Assembly (NCBI GenBank): GCA_010015675.1 | Contig: ML976988.1 | Coordinates: 452,944-516,943 of the forward strand | Length of the DNA: 64,000 nucleotides | Origin: Byssothecium circinans | Lineage: Eukaryota > Ascomycota > Dothideomycetes > Pleosporales > Massarinaceae | Reading direction: 5' to 3' | In this document: in pieces, positions 33,933-43,614 of the stretch | How the letters are laid out: the number at the start of each line of letters is the position of its first letter | Numbering within the stretch: position 1 is the first letter of the stretch | The notes under the pieces: generated by a model | What the model saw: the letters and a program-made list of their open reading frames with translations, nothing else | Database searches by the model: none | Told to the model about the DNA's origin: nothing | Program-made: the position numbers and the translations under genes

Positions 33933-34373
33933 ATGACCTCGCCAAAGAAGTTCTACACAGGCATCCTTCATATCACTGACCTTCAACAGCCCACATCAAC
34001 GTCCACCCCCATCCCCTCCACACCCCCCAAAACCTCACCCCGCCCCTTCTCCCTCCGCCGCTCCTCCGACCTCAGCGCCATCAACGCGGACGTCTCCTGT
34101 CAACTCCAAGGCCTGCAAAAGCAGCTCGACGCCAAGGCTTCTGAATCCCGAGCAGCGCAAGCCTGAGCGCAGCAAGCCGAAGAGAAGGAGAAGACGGTTC
34201 GGGAGCTGGCGCGCAAGTTCTGGGATGTGGAGTGGAGTGGTATGAAAGGGTACGTGGGGCTATTTAGAGACGAGAGTGGGGACGTGGAGAGGGATTTCAG
34301 GGAGATTGAGATGAGGGTTTTGAAGGAGTATGAGGGGTTGTTTGGGGTGAGAGAGGAAGAGAGGGGGATATAA
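33933..34373 (+). pseudogene. Small coiled-coil protein gene interrupted by one in-frame TGA
   Basis: One frame of 147 codons begins MTSPKKFYTGILHITDLQQP and ends ...EEERGI with TAA at 34371-34373. It is broken only by TGA at 34164-34166 after ...SRAAQA. The sequence after the stop continues in the same frame as AQQAEEKEKTVRELARKFW, with the same helical character as before it (LQGLQKQLDAKASESRAAQ), so the two halves clearly belong together. TGA is one transition from CGA (Arg) or TGG (Trp). The following base is G, so this is not the known strong readthrough context (TGA CTA). I favour a nonsense mutation over programmed readthrough. The family is not recognised. Confidence 0.65.
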
Positions 34374-34974
34374 GCGGGTTGGGGATCGGTTTGGAGGGTT
34401 AATGGAACCTACAAGTTTCTGAGATGAGAGGCTTTTTATCCTACTTATCATTGATAATGGTGGTTGAACGACGTCGTGGGGGATAAAAAAGGGTGTCCGT
34501 TGTTGGACGAGGAATTAGGAAGATATCCATTTCTCAGCGACATGATTATTCTAGCATATAGACGAAATCGACTTTTTGAATAGAGTTGCCAAGTCTATAT
34601 GTATGAGGTCGAAAACTTACAACTACCAGCTTAGGTTTCACTGAGCTTTACCGCCCTCGATGGGCTGCATTACCATAGCTTACGCTCGCGAACTAAATCT
34701 GTAATGACCAACCCAACTATTAATATTGTTAGCACTAAAGCATAGAAGTAACGTGTAAGGATACATCTCTTGATCCTGTTTCTATGCTTTTGAACCTTGG
34801 AAGTTATTCTGTGGAGGAAAATCGAGCTCAGGAGAGGATTCAGGAGAGCGAAAAGCTCTGTTGTATTGAGGCGAGATCAGATGAGACTATATACACAGAG
34901 CCGGGAGAACAATCCTCCGATCACCTGATGAGCTCGAGCTGAGCCTTCATATATCCACCGCGACATATTCCACC

Positions 34975-35044
34975 TAAATCGTCACGTACCTTATTGATGC
35001 AGTAAAGTTTAAATCGTCACGTACCTTATTGATGCAGTAAAGTT
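34975..35044 (+). repeat. Perfect 35-bp tandem duplication
   Basis: Two head-to-tail copies, 34975-35009 and 35010-35044, each starting TAAATCGTCACGTACC and ending GCAGTAAAGTT. Identity appears complete, so the duplication should be recent. It is not in a gene. Confidence 0.85.
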
Positions 35045-37205
35045 CATCGAGCTTATTTAGCTTCTTATCCAAACCTTCCCCTCAGATTTCTTATTATAAG
35101 CGTTAAGGCTTATGCTTTCAGCACGCGGGGCCCCAAAATAAGCATTCACAGTGTAGTACTATATAGGGAACGATCTGCACATTGGATCCCTACCAGCATC
35201 AAGTTAGCGCAAACCCCATAAGCTATGTATGCATCTACTGTAGCAAGCCTCTAAAAGGCTTCTCTCAATCATGAAGTTATAGTTCTCTCTTGCTCTGACG
35301 ACAACTTTAGCGGTTTGTGGATATGATCATCCAGTTTGCTTGAATCATGAAACAAGAGAGTCACCAACAATAAGGTAATGAAGAAGAGGTTGCAGCGCGC
35401 ATATGTTTCTTCGTATGCATTAACAAAATTGCAATACAAGCCGTCCACATTTCACAACTAGCATACTAGCTATTTTTAGGCCGTTACCTAGGGCTCTCTA
35501 CTTGAAATTCTGTTTGAAATGCTTCAGGGGCAATTTGAATAAATGATTGCCGCATTGGGAATCCGCACTTTGGATGCTTTATCCTTGAATGACGCTATCA
35601 TCGGAACCACTACCTTTACCAACACTCTCGACCCTCGCCGGTACTTCACTTCAATTGCCCACGTAGTCGGTGAGCCGCCTCATTGTCGCCCTTGTGATTG
35701 CGAGGCTAGGTATAAGCATTGATTAGAGAATTTTACATAATTATCAGTCTAAGAAGTGCAGAAGGGAAAGTTTTTGCATTATTTCGTGGAAGATATGGTT
35801 TGTTGACTTGAAAATTATGGTTGCGTACTAGATGGACTGCATCTTATCTAGCGCATGCCCATTACTACTTAGCTTCTCTTTGCCATCGGTGCTACCATCA
35901 TTGTGGAGTGATCTCCCGAGTCGCCGTGCGGATCACGATACGCGGGAGCGACCATGAGGCTGTCGGATTTTTATGCGTGGTATGCGATCTCAATGAGTAG
36001 AACCCTATATATCGTGCGTAAGATGTTGGCTATTTGTCATGTGATTGGGGTTGAGACGAACAAAGGTCCGCAGAAGATCTCAGCGTGTGTCCAAGAACGA
36101 CAACTTGATGACACGGTGAATGGTTCCTTGGTTCTGCTGGCATAGTTTGACCTACCCACAGACTGAGGTCTGGGATCGGTTCTTCCGTATACTACATGCC
36201 AAAAGCGCCTGTGAAGAAGGTTGGCATGACAGCTTAGTGTGAACAGCTTGTAGCTGCCTTTACTATTCTCATGTTCTGCATGGGCAACATGCTTCCTGCC
36301 CTCGCACTCGAAATCTGGTTTGTAGGAGGATCATGAGGGGGGACTGCGGACGACTGACTTTTGTGTACGAGGATTAAGATTGCAAGTATCCTGTCTTCGG
36401 ACTATCCAGATCGATTCTAAAAACAAGTCCTAGCTTCTTCCATTCGATAGAGAACCGAGAGAAGTCACATACGCCGCCTCCATCGGTTTCTTCTTTCCCT
36501 ACATGCCCATTTCGGTGGCATATTGAGCATATATACCTGTGTCTGGGTCCCCAGGATCTCCCTCTCAGCGGCTGCTGCAGCTCCACCATTCAGTCTACAG
36601 TCCCTGAATGTGAATATTCTGCCCATTTCATATACTGGCTGGAAGACGTCTATTGTTTCAACATTCACGCTGGCATAGCTTGAATTCAAAAGCAATGGAT
36701 ACGTATTCTTGCGTGAGGGACATGAGGTGAAGGCTGATTCAAGGGGACTGTATGGAGGCAGTAGAGAGAACACGGGTGAGCAGTAGGAGCGAATGGGACA
36801 ATTGAGAGCGTCCAGAAGGTCTAACAATTGACGGATGCTATTGCAATGCCAGCTTCACCTAGACTAGTAAGAGCGAAGGGATAAGTAGGCCATACACTGC
36901 TATTGTATTATAGATGTAAGAAGCTTCTAATGCTTCGGAAACTGTACGTGAAAGCGTCTTTTCTATTGACCTCGAAGTGAAGGAGAGGCTGCGTTTGCTC
37001 ACTGACGTCAACTCTGCGTGTGGCTGCCTTCACCTGGCGAGTCTACTATTGTGTGTGCACGGCCGAATAGCGGGTGACAGTGCCTATTGTCTCTCAATTA
37101 CAATACGCAGGGGAAAGTGGGTCTACAAGTATAAGGTCTCCTGCTCTTCCTCGAGTTCTTCTTCTTCCTCTCCATACCATATCCAAAGTACAGAGGACCA
37201 CCAAT

Positions 37206-37269
37206 CCTCCACAGCAGCAGCAACAACAATAACAACAACAACCACAACAGCAGCAGCAACAGCAACAGA
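37206..37269 (+). repeat. CAG/CAA microsatellite ending at a start codon
   Basis: A run of CAG, CAA, AAT-like triplets (CAGCAGCAGCAACAACAATA... to CAACAGCAACAG) ends at the A of the ATG at 37270. It is most likely 5' UTR. Read in the start-codon frame it would encode a Gln/Asn-type tract, but no in-frame upstream ATG supports that. Confidence 0.7.
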
Positions 37270-39030
37270 ATGGCTGCGCCATTCAACTTCGACACGTCGG
37301 CCTTGGAGTTCGGCACCCCGGCCGTCAGGCGGTCGGCTCGTCGACCTGAAGGCGACCTCAGGCGAAAGCTCGAGGTTGTCGAGGGTGAGCTGGCCGACCT
37401 GCGGCTGGAGGGTGATGCCGCCGAGATCCGGATGCGGCAGGTGGTCCGTGACCTCGCTGAGGCCGAGAGGAAACAGGTCGTCTTCCGAGACCTGTACCTC
37501 AAGGCCACCTCCAAGGGCGACAAGAAGATGGACGACTGGGACAAGGCCGTCGAGCTGCAGAACAGGCTCGAACTGAGCCTACGCGAAGAGAAGCGCCTCC
37601 AGGAAGGCAACGCGGCGCTCGCTTCCACCGTGCAAAGCAAAGAGCAAGAGGTGGCCAAGCACGAAAGCCAGATCATCACGCTCAAAGACGAGAACGAGAA
37701 GCTCTCGACAGCTCTCATCGAGTCCAAGCAGCACGCCGAGCACCTGAACAAGACTGTGGCCTCGGTCGATGACAACCTCACAAAGGCATACGCAGAGCTC
37801 AACACCACCGAGAGCGCCCGCCAGCATGCGACCAAAGCGAAAGACGACGCTGAAGCGCGCAACAAGGAAGCCTCCCTCGAGATCGCAGGCCTGCAGCAGC
37901 ACATCACGAAAGCTCAGAACACCATCGCAGAACTCGAGACACAGGCAGCCGGCTTCGCAGAGCTAGAGCGCGAGCATGCGAACTTGCAAGAGGAACTGGT
38001 CAGAGTGCGCCTCTCCTTCGACAGCCGTGACCGCGAGATCGCCGTCAAAGATGCCCGCATTTCGCGCCTCGAGAACGACCTACAGAAAGCACTCGAAGGC
38101 AAGCTGTCCGCGGAAGCTGCCGCCTCTGCCGCTCAAGAACCGACCGCAACACCCCAGATCATCGCCGGCGGTGACGAGACGCTTGAAGCTGAGCTCGCTG
38201 GGCTCTCCGATTCCGAATTCATCGACCATGCTTCCACCCTCGAGCATCTCGACTACTCCCTCGTCCAAGTGATTGCAAACATTGAGCCTATCCCCGCGTC
38301 CCAGCCGTCCCAGCTTGCTCTCGGCCCCATCCAGTCTCAAAGCATTGCCCCGACTGCCCCGCGCGTCGTCTCCGTCGTCACTCGTGCCACTCAGTCCGAC
38401 AACTCTGACAGCGACACTGCTGCTACCCAGACAGACCCTTCTGTACCCATCCTCGGCATCACACGCTCTGCTATCGCCATCTCTCCGATCGAGCTAGATG
38501 TCCGCCCTGCTGTTCCTGCACTTGGCTTCAGTGACGTCAGCTCTACTATCAATGTCGCTCCAGTTGAGCCCATCAGCATTGCTCCTATTGACCCTGTCGA
38601 GACCGCACCTGAGCGCCTTGCCCACATCTCGCATCTTACGAAGACTGCCATCTCTACTGTCCACGAGCTTTCACCGCAATCACCGACATTTGCTCAGGCT
38701 ACTCACGCTGTCCCTAGTGTTGCCGCGACTCGCAAGCAAACTATGTGGTCTTGGTTCAACATCATTGCCTTGCTGCTCTTGCTCCTCCTCGCCTGGTTCT
38801 GGCAGCGACAACAAACCGAGCTCTCCCGTATGAACCGTGGTATTTACGCTAACCGTCGCCACTCTCGCTATGGCGCCTTTGGACATGGACGCTACCTTTT
38901 CGGCATCTTCCCTATCGGCTTCGACATCGGTGACAGCTACTTCTCCGAGCAACTCTGCGCATACACCTCTCTCGCCATAGCTGCTGTTGAAGACTGGGCT
39001 GGTATCAATCCGCCGCCTCTGATGTACTGA
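37270..39030 (+). CDS. Coiled-coil protein with a C-terminal transmembrane segment, function unknown
   Basis: Single exon, 586 residues. Residues about 25-300 are a long, mostly heptad-like coiled coil (for example DLRRKLEVVEGELADLRLE, LREEKRLQEGNAALAS and ARISRLENDLQKALEG). About residues 300-490 are low-complexity, rich in Ala, Pro, Ser, Thr and Ile, with repeated I/V-x-P-I-E/D units. One hydrophobic segment (WFNIIALLLLLLLAWFW, about residues 497-513) is followed by about 70 residues with Tyr/Arg/Gly. This resembles a tail-anchored golgin-like or organelle-tethering protein with the coil in the cytosol, which is inference from architecture. The gene follows immediately after a CAG/CAA microsatellite. 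Confidence 0.8.
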   Translation: MAAPFNFDTSALEFGTPAVRRSARRPEGDLRRKLEVVEGELADLRLEGDAAEIRMRQVVRDLAEAERKQVVFRDLYLKATSKGDKKMDDWDKAVELQNRLELSLREEKRLQEGNAALASTVQSKEQEVAKHESQIITLKDENEKLSTALIESKQHAEHLNKTVASVDDNLTKAYAELNTTESARQHATKAKDDAEARNKEASLEIAGLQQHITKAQNTIAELETQAAGFAELEREHANLQEELVRVRLSFDSRDREIAVKDARISRLENDLQKALEGKLSAEAAASAAQEPTATPQIIAGGDETLEAELAGLSDSEFIDHASTLEHLDYSLVQVIANIEPIPASQPSQLALGPIQSQSIAPTAPRVVSVVTRATQSDNSDSDTAATQTDPSVPILGITRSAIAISPIELDVRPAVPALGFSDVSSTINVAPVEPISIAPIDPVETAPERLAHISHLTKTAISTVHELSPQSPTFAQATHAVPSVAATRKQTMWSWFNIIALLLLLLLAWFWQRQQTELSRMNRGIYANRRHSRYGAFGHGRYLFGIFPIGFDIGDSYFSEQLCAYTSLAIAAVEDWAGINPPPLMY

Positions 39031-42000
39031 GCTCTCGCCCTAGCTTGTGAGCTTCCACTTAGCGTCTACCTTCCGACCTTTTACCTTCATCCAACTTGTG
39101 ATTGCCGAACCGACAGACTTGTGTTTCATACACCCGCGCTTCTCAGATGATCGATCACCTATCGTCACGAAGTCGCTAAGTCTTGTCCAGGCTGCCTCTC
39201 ACATTCTCGGATCTTTCCTGTACATCACAACCATCTCTCGGGTTTTCTGGGTATTTTCGGAGTTTACTACGGATTTCTACTACGGATCTTCCTACGGCGT
39301 CCTCTTTCCGGGTCTTTGCCTTGCTCCTACTACGATACCCCCTGATACCCTCGAGATACCCCCTTGTTTCCTGCGACCTCCCCGGGCTTGTTTCATTTCC
39401 TGCGTTCCCATCATCGACCAGCTCAGCTATGCTCTGAAGCTCTCATCAGGTCGGCATTTCACAGACCATACCGCTTTGGTTTTGGCTCTCATCTCTCAAC
39501 TGTTTGTTTGTTTGTTCTGTCTTGTATGAGCATAAGACCTGCGATCCTGCTATCAAGGAACCCGCCACGGCAGCTTTCAGATGCATGTTTCCTTGTTTTC
39601 CTGCTTTCCTCATCAACACAAAGTTCATGGCATTGTCGTGATCCTGCTTCTTTGCGGATCTGTCTCCAACTGAGATGAACTGAACTAGCCGTTTGTGTCC
39701 GCTTCCAGGACTGGCAGTTCCGAGTGTTGCTTTCTTTCTTTCTTTGTCATGTAGAATGAGCCTGGCTTTGTTCCCGAATCTTTTCTAGGACTGGCTTCTT
39801 GCGATGGCTCTTGTTTTCTCTCACAATACCATATGTACAAAAACCGAAAACGATGTCTTCTTGGTGACTGTTGTGATGTTGTGGCAGTTGAAAGGCTTCT
39901 GGTGACGTTGTCGCAAAGCTCGTACACCTCACTTAAAGAATCGTCATGCCGATGGTCTATCACGAAACATTCAAGATGACCGTTAATCAATTAAGGAATA
40001 CTCGAGTTTGCGACTAGATTACTGACCGTAGGCAGGTCAACCGAGCGTCCGAGACATGCAGATCACACCGAACCTCGGCACTACAGGATCTGCGACCCCA
40101 TGATTGGCTCTTACCAACGGCAATCGACAGCGGGAGCAGGAACGGACCGCAAAACTGGGACACGAGAAGCCCAACCCATCATGCCAGCCTCTCCATCAAT
40201 CCATGGACCACCTCGTTTACGCCTCTCGTCAATTTGAATTCTTCCCTGTGGAAGCGACTGCAGCAACGCAAACATGATCAAAGAAGCAGGCGCACCGACT
40301 ACCCCAAAACAACATCAACCTATCCAACACAGCTACCCGGTGTCTCCCCCCGGACAACGAACGTCGTGAGACGTGGCTTTGAGGGGCATTGGGTACCGGT
40401 ATGTGGGCAAAAGGGTTCAATTACAATTTCCGAGTTTGGCGGCTGGCCATGATTGGGTGGTACCTTGTTCTTTGGGTGACGTGGGAAGGGCATGGTGGCA
40501 TGTGTTGGGCTCTTTGGTCGGATGTTGGGAGCCTGCTGGCGGGGATTGTGCTGCAAGGAACAACCCTTCACTACGAGTTACCATTGGGCACGAGGTGGAC
40601 AGTGTCTTGGAATGTTAGGTGGTACGCAGGGCTCTGGTTCCGCGGAGACTGGAAGAGGAGTTCTCCCGGCGGGAGGCCGTGGAGTGAGTGGTTTGGGAGA
40701 GGTTTGCGGAGAAGAGTCTTGAAGGATCGATGTTTGAGACCGCTTTTGTGAACGCCTGTAACATCGTCTTGGAGGACAGGAACCGGTTCTGCGGGCGAGA
40801 CTGGGCGCTGAAAAGCCTAGAGCAAGGACGTCTGGAGTGTTTGACTTGTGGTAAGGAAGTGTTCGAGAAATTGGGGTCGGAGCCGTCTTCTCTAGCTGGC
40901 ATTAGACTAAAGGTAAGCCTTCATCTCTCCCACCTCGCAGCGTGCCCGGTAGTGCCCAACCGGCGGATGGAAGAGTTACTAGACCGTGATATAGCTGCAT
41001 GTCTGGTGCGAGGTTGCGCAGAGAGAATTCTTTGGTCGTTTCCGTGGTGGCTGGCGAGCATGGCGTCTGCACAAAATACTGGACGTCGTGCAGCATTGAG
41101 TGCCCCGTGCAGCAGTGTAGGACGAAGCACGTGCCTGATGATGGAGGCGAGGATCAATGGATCGATTGATGTAGAGCCTGGGAGAGGGAGGCCAATGGCG
41201 GCCTACTGTGTACTGTCTTCTTATATAGACCACGGCGGTCAGAGGCTGCTCAGTTCTCTCTGTGTAAGGTGTAAGATTGGGTGAAGGTACAGGCATGCAG
41301 CTGTGCCCAATGTGTTGGCCTGCTAGCAGCTCGTCGGGCTGGATCAGATGCAGAATTCCTTTTTCCTTCTTTTTCCCTGCACCAGGCCCCGCGAGAATTA
41401 CGATTACGTGGGAATGCCCGACGCGACTGCCAATTGATGACTGATGGGACGTTGCAACCGGTGGGCGAGGGCAGGTGCGAGTGGCTGGCGGCTGGCAGGC
41501 GGTGGCAGCTCCAGCAGCCTGACGTCTCGGCGGGCACGCTTGGAACCATGGATGATGGGAGATGGATGGCGGCCCAACGCCACCCACTGCGACAGACAGC
41601 GAGACGCTCCACGCCCAAGCAGAATTTGCAGGCCAGCGCGAGCCAGTGATCCGTGATGCGATGGAGCCCTGAGCCCTGGGCCTGGAGACGCGGTGGGTTC
41701 CTCAGGCACTCAGACATTCGGCTCCCAGCTGCCCATCTAATAATAATAAGGGCCCATCGGCCGCCGCCGCTGCCATGCCCGTCTACTCTTCCTCTTCTCT
41801 CCCCTTTCTCTCTTCGTCTTTTCTCACCACCACAATCACCTCCATAATATCACCGTCGTCGCGAAACACGACTCCACCTCTCGCCTCGGCACCTGGTGAC
41901 ACTCAAGGTTGCTGCCCGACCGATTGACGTGCAGCGCGCCTGGCCAATCGTAGCCCCGCATCTGCAGGCGGCCTCTACGCACCCCGCTGAACTCGCGCGC

Positions 42001-42586
42001 TCTCTCTCTCTGAAGAGCCTCACCCACCCTCAGCGTCTCGCTTGAGGTATCTCTCCCGTCGCCCGTCCCGTCCACTCCCCTTTGGAACGCGCAGCACCGC
42101 TCTCGCGTCTCCGCCACTGTGACTTGTAGAGTACTTGTCCATCATCCCATCATCCCACCCCACAGGACAGCCACCCCAGGTCCCATTCCATCTCCAGGAC
42201 AGCTGCCCCTGCCCCATCGGATTCCCCAACAGGACGCCGCAGCCACGCAGCCCATCACGCCTTTCTAAGCCAGCCCACTCTACAGGCTAGTAGGCTACTG
42301 TCCAAGTGCCGTACTAGTATATTGGTCAAGCCCCCGCTTCTGCCCATTTCCGTTGCCTTTCTCCATTGCGGAACCCTCGTCATCTACAAGGCCTGCCCAC
42401 GGAATCCGACTGGAGCCTGCATTTCCCATCCGTGCTGACGGTCCTGGTCTTGGTTCGTTATCTGGAGCCTATAGCCCCTCTGTGTCCCTTCCTAGCTCGT
42501 GTTCCTTGGCCTCTCCGACACTGACATCAGTGTCGTCTTTCTTTTCCTCAGCCTCAGCCTCACTTCACACACTGCCTATACTCATT
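39031..42586. other. 3.6-kb intergenic region, no confident gene
   Basis: The left part is the coiled-coil gene's 3' UTR. A 198-codon frame at 40688-41284 (+) and overlapping frames at 40373-40751 show no domain; a run FVNACNIVLEDRNRFCGRD then LECLTCGKEVF looks protein-like but no splice model could be built. The last 900 bases (41700-42586) are a long CT-rich leader before the RfeG-like gene. Confidence 0.35.
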
Positions 42587-43614
42587 ATGTCGCGGATGAA
42601 CCAGTGGTTTGTACCCGGCGAGGGCATCGCCCGCGAGGTCATCACCGCCGACATCCAGCGCTACCTGGGTCCCGACGCCCTTGTACGGCCCGGCACGGGC
42701 TCTGGCGACCACGAGGTTCGCAGCTCCCTTGATCCGCCCGCGAGCTGAGACCAAACTTCTAACACGTATGCAGGGTCGCCCAGGCTATTGGATAACTGCA
42801 TATCGCACTCTCACATCAGTATGTTCCCCTGAACTGACTTGCGCGAGGCACCGTGGTTGGGCAGTCGCTGACATCGTGAGTAGCAAATGATCCAGGACTT
42901 GAAGCTGGACTCACAGCGTTGGAGAGCGGAAAAAGACGGCGAGCGAGGACATGGGAGCGGAGGTAGTTCTCTGTCTCGAGAAACTCCAGTTTCAAGACAC
43001 CCTAACACGTCGCTAGTAGCCTATCAAGACTCCCGTACTCATGCTTCCCGCCAGCACTATGGCCCCTCAGAAGCTTTTGCTGCACCATCAAGTAGAAGCA
43101 GTCACTCTGCTTCATCATATGCTGCGAGTGAATCTCCGCAGTACACTACAACACCCTCGCCCGCATATTCCACGCACCAGGCATACGGCCATCCTGTACC
43201 GACCCACGCAACACATACTGCACAACAACCCAGGACGGACCCGTATGCTAACTATGGCCAACCGGCAGTAGTTGCTCAGGACTACCGGGGTTATGGAAAT
43301 GCGACTCCCTCGTATCCCTACGGTCAACAAACCACTCAGGATCCCTATGGCCGACCTGTAGCCGCGCAGCACTACGCTCCCCAGCAGCCAAGGTATTTTG
43401 GATACTTCGACGAACAATATTTGGTATATCGCTAAGCCCAGTAGTGTCGCAACCGCTTCGCCGGGTTACTACATTGCTTCTGACGGTCGTCGTAAGTGCG
43501 GTTTTCTTCAGCTCTACCATTCGCTGCTAACAGTTCCTGCCACCAGAATACCCGCTCTCGCAACAACCGCAGCAACCCCAACAGCCACAAGCTGGCCGCC
43601 GAAGAGGTAATTGA
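42587..43614 (+). CDS. RfeG-like fungal protein (putative transcription regulator)
   Basis: Five exons, 42587-42715, 42774-42818, 42884-43392, 43442-43491 and 43547-43614 (introns 58, 65, 49 and 55 bp), give 266 residues with all phases consistent. The N-terminal domain (residues 1 to about 80) reads MSRMNQWFVPGEGIAREVI, DIQRYLGPDALVRPG, GRPGYWITAYRTLTSQMI and QDLKLDSQRW, matching the small conserved domain of ascomycete proteins annotated as transcription factor RfeG. The rest is Ser/Pro/Tyr/Gln-rich and disordered (repeated YGxP motifs). The end is PGYYIASDGRQYPLSQQP, then a Gln/Pro tract and GRRRGN. I know of no proven DNA target. A long CT-rich leader upstream suggests an extended 5' UTR. 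Confidence 0.88.

Larger units (their letters stand above)
34374..37269. other. 2.9-kb gene-poor region
   Basis: No gene recognised. It is more AT-rich than its surroundings and only short frames occur (63-120 codons). A 35-bp tandem duplication lies at 34975-35044. The right end carries the promoter and microsatellite leader of the coiled-coil gene. A decayed mobile element is possible, but I found no terminal repeats or transposase remnants. Confidence 0.4.

Noticed and set aside
34374..37269. Possible decayed transposon in the gene-poor region
   Set aside because: No terminal repeats, target duplications or transposase/reverse transcriptase motifs found by eye.
37094..37282. Minus-strand frame with a poly-Cys run
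   Set aside because: It is the antisense of the CAG/CAA microsatellite.
37098..37907. Minus-strand frame of 269 codons
   Set aside because: Antisense of the coiled-coil gene; Ser/Leu-rich with no domain, as expected from a shadow.
40688..41284. Plus-strand frame of 198 codons
   Set aside because: Some protein-like composition, but no domain and no credible exon join on either side.
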